This document shows positions 1-9,396 of a stretch of 64,000 nucleotides of DNA, piece by piece (position 1 is the first letter of the stretch; each line of letters begins with the position of its first letter). This DNA is from Litoribrevibacter euphylliae (lineage in GTDB: Bacteria > Pseudomonadota > Gammaproteobacteria > Pseudomonadales > Litoribrevibacteraceae). A model generated the notes under the pieces. That model was given only the letters and a program-made list of their open reading frames with translations, had not been told where the DNA came from and made no database searches. The DNA is taken from positions 288,683 through 352,682 of the forward strand of contig NZ_JBHRSZ010000009.1 of the NCBI RefSeq assembly GCF_042646085.1. The letters run 5' to 3'. A program made the translations under genes and the position numbers.

Positions 1-630
1 CGCATGGGCGAATCTCTGTATAAGTTTGCACTTCGCGAAATTCCAGGCGCGGCACAGCGCGGCTGGAAACTGGAAGCCGATCGGTTGAAGCGTCTGAACA
101 AGTCATTCTTCTCGAAAGACAATGAGCTGCTACAAACTCTGGCAATCACGTTTGTTGCCTATGGTCTTATGACAGCCGCGTTCGGCTGGATGGCTCTACC
201 TTTCTTGCTACTGACCGCCGCCTACGGCTGGTTCCAGCTCACCATGGCAAACTATATCGAGCACTACGGCTTACTTCGTCAGAAAAATGAAGATGGTCGC
301 TATGAGCGTTGCCAACCAAAACACTCTTGGAATAACAACTTCAAAGCAACCAACCTGATTACGCTGCATCTACAACGTCACTCAGACCACCATGCACACC
401 CCACCCGTGCATATCAAATTCTTAGAGACTATCCAGAAGCACCTCAGTTGCCCCATGGTTACCCTGCAATGATGGCTTTATCGATGGTGCCACCACTCTG
501 GAAAATGGTGATGGACCCTCGTGTCGTGGAATGGGCAAAGGGTGATATGTCATTGGTCAACATGGATTCGGCGAGTAAGAGCCGGATGTTCCAAAAATAT
601 CACAAGCCTCAACATGCCATAGCTTCCTAA
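1..630 (+). CDS. alkB: Alkane 1-monooxygenase AlkB, C-terminal part (partial)
   Basis: The reading frame is open to the first base, so the gene starts upstream and only the last 209 residues are here (family length is about 400). AlkB is an integral-membrane non-heme di-iron enzyme that hydroxylates the terminal carbon of medium-chain n-alkanes using electrons from rubredoxin. Visible family marks are NYIEHYGLLR near residue 84, LQRHSDHHAHP near residue 124, and hydrophobic segments around residues 44-80. The downstream rubredoxin genes strengthen the call. A related fatty-acid desaturase is the only realistic alternative, but the HYG and LQRHSDHHA motifs argue for AlkB. Confidence 0.95.
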   Translation, partial: RMGESLYKFALREIPGAAQRGWKLEADRLKRLNKSFFSKDNELLQTLAITFVAYGLMTAAFGWMALPFLLLTAAYGWFQLTMANYIEHYGLLRQKNEDGRYERCQPKHSWNNNFKATNLITLHLQRHSDHHAHPTRAYQILRDYPEAPQLPHGYPAMMALSMVPPLWKMVMDPRVVEWAKGDMSLVNMDSASKSRMFQKYHKPQHAIAS

Positions 631-690
631 CTAACACTTAGTGCGCTACCACTTGAGAGCTCACGTTAACGCAGTATACGAGGTAACTAG

Positions 691-855
691 ATGAGCAAAT
701 TTAAATGCCCGGATTGTGGCTATATCTACGATGAAGAGGTTGGCTGCGAAGAAGAAGGTTATGCCGCAGGAACTGAGTGGCAGGACATTCCAGACGATTT
801 CCCTTGCCCTGAGTGCTTCGTAAGGGATAAACCGGACTTTGTCGAAATTGACTGA
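691..855 (+). CDS. Rubredoxin, AlkG1-like
   Basis: This encodes 54 residues, too short for many ORF callers. The two iron-binding pairs are CPDCG (Cys6, Cys9) and CPEC (Cys39, Cys42). The second pair is followed by FVRDKPDF, with the extra Arg that is typical of AlkG1-type rubredoxins; in the literature that type generally does not restore electron transfer to AlkB. It lies 60 bases after alkB in the same direction, so co-transcription is likely. The start ATG follows an AGGT-containing leader. Confidence 0.93.
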   Translation: MSKFKCPDCGYIYDEEVGCEEEGYAAGTEWQDIPDDFPCPECFVRDKPDFVEID

Positions 856-907
856 ATTACTAAAAACGGAAACACGTTTAGAAAAAAATTGAATAGCGAG
901 GATGATT

Positions 908-1075
908 ATGGAATTCAGGAAGTATCAGTGCCAATGCTGCGACTTGTACTACGACGAAGCGGAAGGATGGCCGGATGAAGGCATTCCGCCTGGTACCAGA
1001 TGGGAAGACGTTCCAGAAGAATGGACGTGCCCTGATTGCTCTGCCTCAAAAGACGATTTTGCATTGATCGCTTAG
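908..1075 (+). CDS. Rubredoxin, AlkG2-like electron donor to AlkB
   Basis: This encodes 55 residues with cysteine pairs at residues 8/11 and 41/44, separated by the conserved EGWPDEGIPPGTRWEDVPEE-type core. It lacks the extra Arg after the second pair, which fits the AlkG2 type, the proficient electron donor to AlkB. Unusual points: the first pair reads CQCCD instead of CxxCG, and the second is CPDCS instead of CPxCG. An AGGAT ribosome binding site precedes the ATG. It is the third gene of the alkB unit and is followed by a strong terminator. Confidence 0.92.
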   Translation: MEFRKYQCQCCDLYYDEAEGWPDEGIPPGTRWEDVPEEWTCPDCSASKDDFALIA

Positions 1076-1143
1076 AGGGCTCTTAAGAGACTGTTTAAAG
1101 TTCGTCGATAGAATACGTTTTCTTGTTATCTTAATGATGACCC

Positions 1144-1166
1144 GCCCCAATTTTTGGGGCTTTTTT
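1144..1166 (+). terminator. Rho-independent terminator of the alkB-rubredoxin unit
   Basis: GCCCCAA (1144-1150), a three-base loop and TTGGGGC (1154-1160) are followed by six T residues. It ends the alkB-rubredoxin transcript just before the HD-GYP gene. Confidence 0.9.
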
Positions 1167-1296
1167 AGTTTCGGTGTGTCACATTTCTTGCGACACACCT
1201 CATATTCTCATCAAAACAATTGTTTTAATCTCAAAGACATTATCTTCGACTAAGCTTATCTATTATCAGATCAAGAAATGTTTCAATGGATTGAAC

Positions 1297-4257
1297 ATGC
1301 CTAAGCTCCGTTTTTCGATAAAAATACACATCACCACCCTGTTTCTCACCCTCATATTTACCCTCGGCGGTGTTCTTGCCTGGTTCAACTACCTTAAAGT
1401 CTCAGAAATTCTCATTAGCACAAGTAATCGCCTCTTTGATCACCTTGCCGATGAAGTAACGGACGCCATAGAAAACGATTACTTCAGTGTGATTAGTAAT
1501 ATCAAGATGCTGGCAGAAACCGATCTTCCTTCTCGGGAAACCTACATGGAACGGTCGCAATATGAAGCTGCAATGATTGCGTTACTCGATAACAGCCCAA
1601 GAATCGCAGCTATCTCATTAGGGTATGCCGATGGGGATTATTTCATCATTCGAGCCATCGTAAGTGAGCACATGAAAAAGCAGTTTAATGCACCAGAGCT
1701 CGCCCACTTCATGGTGGATCACATAGAATCAGACGAATCGCCCAGAAAGATTCGTCGTAAATTTCTCTCTCAATCCAAAGAACTCATTAACGAAATCATC
1801 TACCTGGATACGGAATACAATCCAACGGTCAGACCTTGGTTCACACTGGCAACAAAAACAGACAAGCCTGTCACCACCGAGCCGTATCTTTTCTATTTCA
1901 TTGGGAAACTGGGCATCACCATCTCCTATGAAGATAAGAAGACGGGAGCCGTTATTGCGGCGGACCTGACGCTGGACGAGCTCAGTAAACAACTGGCAAG
2001 CACCTATCTCACACCCAGCTCGCAAATTCTGTTAATCGATGCAGAGAAAAACCTTGTCGCCTATCAGGATATTGATAAGGTCTTGAAATTTGATACATCA
2101 GGACATCTGAAGCAATCCACCGTAGCCGATCTTTATGCACCAGAAATTAGAGAATTTCTTTCTCTCTCAGATATGGATCTCACCAGTAAAAATGCCGCCT
2201 ACAAAGAACATTCTTTTTCTCTAAATGGCACAAACTGGTTTGGTGCCATGACATCCATTCCTATGAGCGACAACCACATGTCACTTATTGTCTTGTCACC
2301 AGAGCATGAACTTTTAACCGAAGCGACTAATATACGAAACTCCTCAACCATCATTACCGCAGTCATTCTGATGTTTGCGTTGCCATTAACCTGGCTACTG
2401 GCAATACGAGTGGCGAAACCTCTGACGGAACTCACCTCTGAATCTGAACGCATCAAAGATCTGGACTTCCAGCAAAGACCCGCCGCCCGTTCTTTTGTGT
2501 CTGAGATTGATGAGTTGTCGAAATCCATGAACAGCATGCGAGGTACCATCAACCAATTCATCAAACTCGTAAATACCGTTACCAGTGAACAAGAACACAC
2601 TAAGATTTTAAATACAGTTGCACAGGAAACACGTAAAGCCGGGCAAGCCAAGTCGGTCGCCATTTACTTGTGTAATGAAAAACAAAGTACACTCACTCAA
2701 GCTTGCATCAATTACAAAAATAGCCATACAAAGGATGGACATACGATTTCAAGAAATTATGCCATCGACGACCAACCGGCCGTCATCAGCCGATGCATTG
2801 AACAGCGCAGTCTACAAACCAATAATTACACCCTTGCAGATACCCACACCCCAAATCTTGTTGACGACATCATTCTCTCCACCGAGCTCACCTCTTCAGA
2901 CATTGTGTCCATTCCACTTCTGGACCGAAAACAAGAATTGATTGGCATTATGGTGATGGTGTTTGAACGGGAGGCCAATAAAGCCTCTATCAGTCAAAGT
3001 AAGATCAGTTTCGCTCAGGCTCTCGCCGGTTTCTGTGCAGAATCCTTAGAGAAAAACCAGTTATATAACGATCAAAAGCAACTGCTTGAGTCCTTCATTA
3101 AGCTAATGGCAGGCGCGATTGACGCCAAGTCGCCTTATACTGGCGGTCACTGCCAGCGTGTCCCCGAATTAGCCAAACTACTCACTCAAGCAGCCTGTGA
3201 CGACTCGGATGTCTTTAACGACTTCACCATGAACGAAGAAGAATGGGAAGCGCTGCATATTGCGAGTTGGCTCCATGACTGCGGTAAAGTTACAACACCT
3301 GAATACGTGGTCGACAAAGCTACTCGTCTGGAAACCATTTACAACCGAATCCACGAGATTCGCACGAGAGTAGAAGTCCTTAAACGCGACGCCTTGATTG
3401 AGCACCATCAACAACGCGTCGAATTAGCTCAACAAGGCGTATTGACTGAAGACAAGGAAGCACAATTATCTCAAGCGCTGTCGAAGACTTTATCAGCCTT
3501 GGACGAAGAATTTGCTTTTATCGCCGAATGTAACTCCGGTGATAAATTTATGGATCAGGAAGCCATCGACAAACTTCACCAGATAGCTAATCGTACTTGG
3601 CAGCGAACCATCAGTGATCGCCTAGGTATCTCCTGGATTGAACGAAATCTCAAAGATGCAGAGCCTGAAACCAAGCTCCCTATCACCGAAAAGTTGTTGG
3701 ATGATCGAGTGGATCACTTAATTCCCAGAAGCGATAACAACACGCTGGATGAAAACAATCCATTGGGTTTCAAAATGACACCACCCAAACTGAAATTCAA
3801 TCGAGGCGAGCTGCATAATCTATCGGCTCGAACAGGCACATTAACGGACGAAGAGCGCTTCATCATCAACGATCACATCATTCAAACCATCATCATGCTT
3901 AACGAACTGCCCTTCCCGAAACACCTGCAAGACGTTCCTGACATTGCAGGCAATCATCATGAGCGCATAGACGGAAAGGGGTATCCAAGGCAAAAAACGG
4001 GCGAAGAGATGTCAGTGCAATCCAAAGTCATGGCCATCGCGGACATTTTCGAAGCTTTAACCGCTTGTGATCGTCCGTACAAAGAAGCAAAGCCTCTCAG
4101 TGTGGCTCTAAAAATCATGAAGAATATGGCCAACGAAGGTCATATTGATCCGGATCTATTTAAGCTCTTCATCAAATCAGGAACCTATCTGACGTACGCT
4201 AAGCGCTTCCTCGAAACCAAACAAATAGACGCCATCAATGAAGAAGACTTCCTATAG
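1297..4257 (+). CDS. Membrane sensor with HAMP, GAF-like and HD-GYP domains (c-di-GMP phosphodiesterase)
   Basis: The frame is open from 1174, but the ATG at 1297 (MPKLRFSI) puts a short positive N-terminus before the first membrane helix and gives 986 residues. Order: helix about 11-32, periplasmic Cache-like sensor to about 345, second helix about 350-372, HAMP linker, GAF-like region about 430-600, then HD-GYP. Catalytic marks are WLHDCGK and HHERIDGKGYP. HD-GYP enzymes hydrolyse cyclic di-GMP. About 225 residues, rich in charged residues, separate HD from GYP; usual spacing is roughly 60, so the catalytic domain holds a large insertion. The ligand is unknown. Confidence 0.9.
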   Translation: MPKLRFSIKIHITTLFLTLIFTLGGVLAWFNYLKVSEILISTSNRLFDHLADEVTDAIENDYFSVISNIKMLAETDLPSRETYMERSQYEAAMIALLDNSPRIAAISLGYADGDYFIIRAIVSEHMKKQFNAPELAHFMVDHIESDESPRKIRRKFLSQSKELINEIIYLDTEYNPTVRPWFTLATKTDKPVTTEPYLFYFIGKLGITISYEDKKTGAVIAADLTLDELSKQLASTYLTPSSQILLIDAEKNLVAYQDIDKVLKFDTSGHLKQSTVADLYAPEIREFLSLSDMDLTSKNAAYKEHSFSLNGTNWFGAMTSIPMSDNHMSLIVLSPEHELLTEATNIRNSSTIITAVILMFALPLTWLLAIRVAKPLTELTSESERIKDLDFQQRPAARSFVSEIDELSKSMNSMRGTINQFIKLVNTVTSEQEHTKILNTVAQETRKAGQAKSVAIYLCNEKQSTLTQACINYKNSHTKDGHTISRNYAIDDQPAVISRCIEQRSLQTNNYTLADTHTPNLVDDIILSTELTSSDIVSIPLLDRKQELIGIMVMVFEREANKASISQSKISFAQALAGFCAESLEKNQLYNDQKQLLESFIKLMAGAIDAKSPYTGGHCQRVPELAKLLTQAACDDSDVFNDFTMNEEEWEALHIASWLHDCGKVTTPEYVVDKATRLETIYNRIHEIRTRVEVLKRDALIEHHQQRVELAQQGVLTEDKEAQLSQALSKTLSALDEEFAFIAECNSGDKFMDQEAIDKLHQIANRTWQRTISDRLGISWIERNLKDAEPETKLPITEKLLDDRVDHLIPRSDNNTLDENNPLGFKMTPPKLKFNRGELHNLSARTGTLTDEERFIINDHIIQTIIMLNELPFPKHLQDVPDIAGNHHERIDGKGYPRQKTGEEMSVQSKVMAIADIFEALTACDRPYKEAKPLSVALKIMKNMANEGHIDPDLFKLFIKSGTYLTYAKRFLETKQIDAINEEDFL

Positions 4258-4344
4258 TCAATAATCAGACTTTTAACGATAGTCAAACCGGCGGTAAAAC
4301 AAATCTCCCGTCGGTTGACTTAAAACTCCTCTGAAAAGGAAAAT

Positions 4345-5652
4345 TTAATAATACTCAGCCGGTCGTTTACCAGCAGCGTATTCATAAAGCCGAGGCAGTT
4401 CGCTCAACGACTGTTCTTCGTTATCCGTAAGAACATACGGGTTACGAGTCTCCCCTTCTAAATAGCCATCAATACCGAATAGGTAATGCTGATTCAGTAA
4501 ATGCCCCCAAGCCAACAACCCTTTTTTCTCATAAATCGGCCCATCGATTTCGACATAATCTTCTTGTCCTTTTAATGGAGATAACACACCTAAGCGAGCC
4601 ACCAAATCAAACTCATTGGCAAAATTTTCAATGTAGGGAAGCCCAATAAGCTTGCCAGATGCATCGTGGACTTGAGTGATGTAATTCATTTTATCCGCAC
4701 AATTTGCAAAGGTATAAACTTCTAGCTTTCTCAGGAGCTCCGTTAGGTTCTGATCGACTGCCGCACAATCGCATTGTTTCAGATAGTCGGTATACAAAAT
4801 ATTCAACGCCAACTCATCAATTACATCCAACAGCAATTTCGGTTTGGCATCTGGCTCTTTCGTCAAGCGTTTGATGTTGCTTAAGCACCGCTGCAAAGCT
4901 CGTAACACATTCGCCGCAATAATCGTCCCCTGAGAGTGGCACAACAGGACAACTTTCGAACGAGCAGGATCTTTCAGCGCCTCCAAAATGGCAACCGTCG
5001 CCTTGATTGCTGGCTCTGTCATGGTTTGAGATTCATCTAACGACGGATCGGTCTTGAAGGATTTACCAATCGCACACTGCAGTAAATCCAATGCCACAGA
5101 ATCCGTTTGATTATGAATCACAGTCACCGGACGCAAGAACAGCTCGCTGATCAACGCCGAATTCATTTCAGCGACGGCTTGATTCGTCGCAATCCCATTT
5201 AAGAAGAACCAATGTTCATCCGAATAACTGGTCACACAGTCAAAGGGATCGGCTTGTTGAAAGTAGTTGCTTGGCCGCCAGAATAGCTCTCGCATTAGCG
5301 GTGGTAACAAGGTGCTGGCCCAAGGCCCCGGCGCATGGGCAAAGGCGGGTACAGACGTATCAATCAAATAATCTATGGCCCGAAGCGGACGCCAAGGACT
5401 GAGTACTGTGTACTCCGAAAGGTCTCGATGTGGTGGCAACCAGCTTTTAACCGAGCCAAAAATAGAATTGAAATACAAAGGAGGGAAAAACTTCAGCGCC
5501 TCTAATGCGACTTTAGTGAGAACCTCGTAGTCATTGGGCTCTTTGACTGAGTTCACCTTCAATTCAGTATTAAAGACTTTCGCGATATTGGGATTAAGCT
5601 TGGAGGTTTCTTTGGGTGATTCTGATACTGCTTCTGCGGTTTCGTCAGTCAT
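4345..5652 (-). CDS. Alpha/beta-hydrolase-like protein of unknown function
   Basis: The start was chosen at 5652 because AAGGAG lies seven bases upstream; the frame extends to 5727. It encodes 435 residues. LLCHSQGTIIAANVL near residue 250 matches the nucleophile elbow of serine hydrolases (Gly replaced by Cys in GxSxG). The N-terminal 40 residues are acidic, Ser/Lys-rich and probably disordered. No signal peptide is visible. The substrate is unknown; a lipase-like role is only a guess. It stands alone, convergent with the HD-GYP gene. Confidence 0.6.
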   Translation of the reverse strand: MTDETAEAVSESPKETSKLNPNIAKVFNTELKVNSVKEPNDYEVLTKVALEALKFFPPLYFNSIFGSVKSWLPPHRDLSEYTVLSPWRPLRAIDYLIDTSVPAFAHAPGPWASTLLPPLMRELFWRPSNYFQQADPFDCVTSYSDEHWFFLNGIATNQAVAEMNSALISELFLRPVTVIHNQTDSVALDLLQCAIGKSFKTDPSLDESQTMTEPAIKATVAILEALKDPARSKVVLLCHSQGTIIAANVLRALQRCLSNIKRLTKEPDAKPKLLLDVIDELALNILYTDYLKQCDCAAVDQNLTELLRKLEVYTFANCADKMNYITQVHDASGKLIGLPYIENFANEFDLVARLGVLSPLKGQEDYVEIDGPIYEKKGLLAWGHLLNQHYLFGIDGYLEGETRNPYVLTDNEEQSLSELPRLYEYAAGKRPAEYY

Positions 5653-5800
5653 GAGTTGCTCCTTGAACTTGGGTAGGTGACGAAGAAAAATGGCTCGAAA
5701 ACCCGTACAACAGAACCGGTACAGCACTCAAAGATGCTACCTAGTTAGCAAGGAAAACACAGTAAGAGATTAGCATTAAACGTCGAACGAGATACCCCGT

Positions 5801-6763
5801 TTAATAATTGCCGCTCAGATTAGGAGAAAAACCCACTTGTTGGAAACGTCTGACGTCTGAGCCAGGCTCAAATATTTCCTGACACTCATCTTGAATAAAA
5901 TCCATCAGCATAGAAGCACGATTGGTCAATAACTGTCGACGATACCAAACGGCAAATATTTCTCGTGGTGCTCCAAACCAGTTCGGCATTACATTAACCA
6001 AACGCCCTTGTTTCAACTCTTCAATGATTTCATTGATCGGCAATAGACTAACGCCCAAACCATCCAAGACAAATAACTTGGACACCCTCATCTCATTGGA
6101 AGTCACTCTCGCTGTGGGAGGAAGAAAGTCATGAATGCCTAATGACGTTCCGTGGTCATCAAGTTGTTCCAATTTCCATCTCGTTAACGGATTACTCATG
6201 ATTACATGACATTGCGACAATGCATCCAGCGAATTCAAAGTTCCAATCTTAGCGGCATAATCAGGTGCCGCCACAACCAATGCCCTACTCTCACCTAATT
6301 TACGATGACTTAGTTCAGAGTCGTGTTGAGGCCCTATACGAATACCAAAGTCCGCACCAGACGCCAGAAAGCTGGTTAATTCATTACGCATTTCCAGTTC
6401 GACTTGAATCTCTTGGTGCTCTGCCATAAACCGTGAAAACATCGGCTGCAAGGTGCTGGCCACAATCGTCAAAGGCGCTAACACTTTCACCTTTCCCTTT
6501 TGACCGGAAACATCGCGACTGAAGTTATCCAACAACGAATTTAACGACTCCACCAAATAAGCACTTTGCTGATAAAGCTCCTGTCCTTCATTCGTCAAAG
6601 TGAACTGATGGCTGCTTCGATGGACTAACCGACACATAAGAGATTGTTCTAGCGCTTTCAAGCGACGACTGACGGTCGCAGCAGGCAAACCTAAAACCCG
6701 ACTGGCCTCTTTCAAGCTTCCAGAGCGAACAATCACCACAAACAGAGAAATATCATCAAGCAC
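5801..6763 (-). CDS. LysR-family transcriptional regulator
   Basis: It encodes 320 residues with an N-terminal winged helix-turn-helix (SLKEASRVLGLPAATVSRRL near residues 16-35) and a LysR substrate-binding domain. The start is GTG. It is divergent from the DUF2798 gene at 6864, separated by 100 AT-rich bases that probably hold both promoters; LysR proteins usually control the divergent neighbour, so the DUF2798 gene is a likely target (inference). Confidence 0.92.
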   Translation of the reverse strand: MLDDISLFVVIVRSGSLKEASRVLGLPAATVSRRLKALEQSLMCRLVHRSSHQFTLTNEGQELYQQSAYLVESLNSLLDNFSRDVSGQKGKVKVLAPLTIVASTLQPMFSRFMAEHQEIQVELEMRNELTSFLASGADFGIRIGPQHDSELSHRKLGESRALVVAAPDYAAKIGTLNSLDALSQCHVIMSNPLTRWKLEQLDDHGTSLGIHDFLPPTARVTSNEMRVSKLFVLDGLGVSLLPINEIIEELKQGRLVNVMPNWFGAPREIFAVWYRRQLLTNRASMLMDFIQDECQEIFEPGSDVRRFQQVGFSPNLSGNY

Positions 6764-6863
6764 AACTAGATTCCATAAATGAAATTAAAGCTTTCATTTT
6801 AATACATAGATTTCAAATTCGTAATTAACTATCTTATCAACACTGAAATTTAGGAGGAAACCA

Positions 6864-7076
6864 ATGAAACACCGACTCGTCTTTACTGCCATCATGTCAT
6901 TTTTCTTATCGTCATTGATGAGTCTGTGGGTGACTTACTTGAACTTGGGCATCACACCCAACTTCATCGCTCAGTGGATTCATGCCTTCTCACTGGCTTG
7001 GCCGGCAGCAGCCGTTATTGCATTTTTTGTAGGGCCTATTGCGCAGAAAATTACGCTTAGGTTGTTGAAGAGCTAA
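6864..7076 (+). CDS. DUF2798 small membrane protein
   Basis: It encodes 70 residues with two hydrophobic helices (about 6-26 and 40-63) and a WIHAFSLAWPAA segment typical of DUF2798 proteins. A strong AGGAGG ribosome binding site lies five to six bases before the ATG. The function of the family is unknown. Its 3' end overlaps the converging symporter gene by four bases. Confidence 0.8.
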   Translation: MKHRLVFTAIMSFFLSSLMSLWVTYLNLGITPNFIAQWIHAFSLAWPAAAVIAFFVGPIAQKITLRLLKS

Positions 7077-8413
7077 CTTTCCCAATAATCCATCGGTTTT
7101 TGTGCATCAGACACCGGTAGCCACTTATCCATGACGCAGCAAGCGGTCATATCACCAGAGACATTGAGTGCAGTTCGACTCATATCCAAGATACGGTCGA
7201 CACCTAGGATCAAGGCAATCCCCGCTCCTGGCACACCGACACTTTCAAGTAAGGTAGCCAAGATGACGATACCAACCCCCGGTGTACTCGGTGCACCGAT
7301 GGAAGCGCCAACCGTGGTCAGCATCAGCAGAATCATCGCGCTGGTGCTGAGTTCAATACCGAAGGCTTGGACAAGGAAAATAGCTGCTATGGTTTGATAA
7401 AGCGCAGTTCCGTCCATATTAATGGTCGCGCCCAGAGGCACCACAAACTGACCAATTGATGGGTTTACCTTGAGGTTTTCTTCGGACGTCTTCAAAGACA
7501 AAGGCATAACCGCTGCCGAACTGGATGTAGAAAACGCCAAAAGCTGAACCGAACGAATTTCTTTTAAGAATTGAATGGGCGAACGTCCGGCAATGACTTT
7601 CACTACCAATAAGTAAAAGCATAAGAGCACTATAAGCCCCAATAACACCGTAAGAACATAGACGGACATCCCTAACAGGGCATCGAGTCCAATCTTAATG
7701 GTGATGTCGCACAGCAACCCAAATACAGCATAAGGTGCCAGCATCATCGCCCAACTAACCACTTTCATTGTGATCGACTGTACACTGTCCAACACCTGAA
7801 GCATTAACTTGGCTTTGCGTTTCGGCAACGCAATCAAGGCAACGCCCATGATCACGGCATAGACCACCAATTGCAGCATACTCTGGTCTAGAGCCGCTTG
7901 AGTCATGCTTTCCGGGAACAAAGACACCAATCGTTCGGGCACAGAAATATTGAGAGCTTCCGTTGCTGGTGCTTTAGCCGGATCGACGCTGGAGAGCAAA
8001 GAACCATCGATAAAGCGGCCAGGCTCTATCCAGGTTGCCAAGGCTGCGCCTATGGTTACAGCCACACAGGTAGTTAATACAAAGTACGGAAAAATACGTA
8101 AACCAATACGCTTCAGATATTCAGGATCGCCCGCTGTTGCAACGCCCAGCATGATCGAACTCATCACCAGAGGAATCACCACCATTTGAATCATGGCGAG
8201 GAAAACACTGCCAGGTAATTTCACCCATTCCGCTACTACATCAGCAGTTTCAGCTGCCAGTAAACCACCGCCTTGTGGCGATAACACAAGCCCAACAGCA
8301 ATGCCTAGAATCAACGCCAGAATGATTTGAGCCCATAGCTGACTGCGAATCATCACCTTGATGGATTTCAGACTGTTATCAAACGGTTGATACCAGGAAT
8401 GTGTGTCTGTCAT
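7073..8413 (-). CDS. Dicarboxylate/amino acid:cation symporter (DAACS family)
   Basis: It encodes 446 residues with about eight hydrophobic segments. Family motifs are visible: AFSTSSSAAVMPLSL (the serine-rich re-entrant hairpin) and NMDGTALYQ (cation and substrate site). Such transporters import glutamate, aspartate, serine/threonine or C4-dicarboxylates with Na+ or H+. The specific substrate cannot be told from the sequence. It is monocistronic. Confidence 0.93.
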   Translation of the reverse strand: MTDTHSWYQPFDNSLKSIKVMIRSQLWAQIILALILGIAVGLVLSPQGGGLLAAETADVVAEWVKLPGSVFLAMIQMVVIPLVMSSIMLGVATAGDPEYLKRIGLRIFPYFVLTTCVAVTIGAALATWIEPGRFIDGSLLSSVDPAKAPATEALNISVPERLVSLFPESMTQAALDQSMLQLVVYAVIMGVALIALPKRKAKLMLQVLDSVQSITMKVVSWAMMLAPYAVFGLLCDITIKIGLDALLGMSVYVLTVLLGLIVLLCFYLLVVKVIAGRSPIQFLKEIRSVQLLAFSTSSSAAVMPLSLKTSEENLKVNPSIGQFVVPLGATINMDGTALYQTIAAIFLVQAFGIELSTSAMILLMLTTVGASIGAPSTPGVGIVILATLLESVGVPGAGIALILGVDRILDMSRTALNVSGDMTACCVMDKWLPVSDAQKPMDYWES

Positions 8414-8502
8414 ACCTTTGATTTCCCTATCGTCCTTGGCATTCCATTAAATTTGGGACTCCATGAAATTGCGAATTCCATTAAAGATGCAAGCATCCGA
8501 TT

Positions 8503-9387
8503 CTACGGCATTTGCTCCAACTGATAGCCCTTCTGTTTCAGTTGATGTAATAAACCGTCCTTACCAATCAGATGCAAGGCCCCTACCAACACAAACTCAG
8601 TCTCTGAGTTGTTTAACATGTCGTAGATTTGAGGCAGCCACATATAGTTCCGATCAGCCAACAGAGATTGATATACCTCAGGATAATCCTTCATCAAAGG
8701 ATCTAACAAAAGCGTTTCCAAACCAGCAGTATCACCCGTACGCCATGACTGTTTCATATCGGCCATTAGCTCTGGAATCAACTTGATTTCATCCAGCATG
8801 TGACGAATCAGGGCATCTTCATTACCAACACCCATATTAGCAATGAAGTCGATTTGAGATTGGACGCTTTCTAACTCGCCTTTTGCCTTCCCATCGGATG
8901 TGGCTTTCTGAAAATAAAAGCTGTCGACGCCGTCTTCGGCCATTCCAAGGCGTTGTAATTCCAACATGGTCAACGTGGTTCCAACGAAGCCGGGTTTGAA
9001 GCCCATCATGTGTTGAACAGGCATTCCTGCGGCAGTTAACTGGGATTCCAACTCACGGTAGGTTTCCTCAGATAAGAACTGATTCAAACGGCTGCCATCG
9101 CTGTACGCCATTTTACTCAAGAAATACTGTTGGATTTCAGGATTCTGGATCTGTCCAATGTCCGTCTCAAACACCAAACTTTCTGAAGCTTGATAGGCAA
9201 AGTGAAAAGCACTTGGCAAAGGATAATCTGAACGACTGAGCACGTGAATAGTACCCGCCAGATAGAGGACGTTATCGCCCTTGGTGACTTTCCAAACCGG
9301 TGACGCAGCTGATACTTGCCAGCTCACTAAACTGAACCAAACCAGACTTAGTAGTGCCACCAGCGTTTTAAGAGTTTCCTTTGTCAT
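8503..9387 (-). CDS. TraB/GumN family protein, exported
   Basis: It encodes 294 residues starting with a signal peptide (hydrophobic to about 26, ending WQVSAAS). The conserved LAGTIHVLS near residue 45 and the C-terminal VLVGALHLIGKDG are hallmarks of TraB/GumN proteins, which resemble a metal-dependent protease fold. AAGG lies upstream of the ATG. It is nine bases from the helicase gene's stop and probably translated from the same transcript. Confidence 0.88.
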   Translation of the reverse strand: MTKETLKTLVALLSLVWFSLVSWQVSAASPVWKVTKGDNVLYLAGTIHVLSRSDYPLPSAFHFAYQASESLVFETDIGQIQNPEIQQYFLSKMAYSDGSRLNQFLSEETYRELESQLTAAGMPVQHMMGFKPGFVGTTLTMLELQRLGMAEDGVDSFYFQKATSDGKAKGELESVQSQIDFIANMGVGNEDALIRHMLDEIKLIPELMADMKQSWRTGDTAGLETLLLDPLMKDYPEVYQSLLADRNYMWLPQIYDMLNNSETEFVLVGALHLIGKDGLLHQLKQKGYQLEQMP

Positions 9388-9396
9388 GAAACGACC

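Noticed and set aside
1174..1296. Upstream extension of the HD-GYP gene with an ATG-like start at 1174
   Set aside because: The extra residues are Cys/Ile/Ser-rich, overlap the previous terminator area and do not fit a membrane-sensor N-terminus; the ATG at 1297 gives a normal one.
2199..2663. Minus-strand 154-codon frame inside the HD-GYP gene
   Set aside because: Shadow of the plus-strand gene: it has no ribosome binding site and no family pattern.
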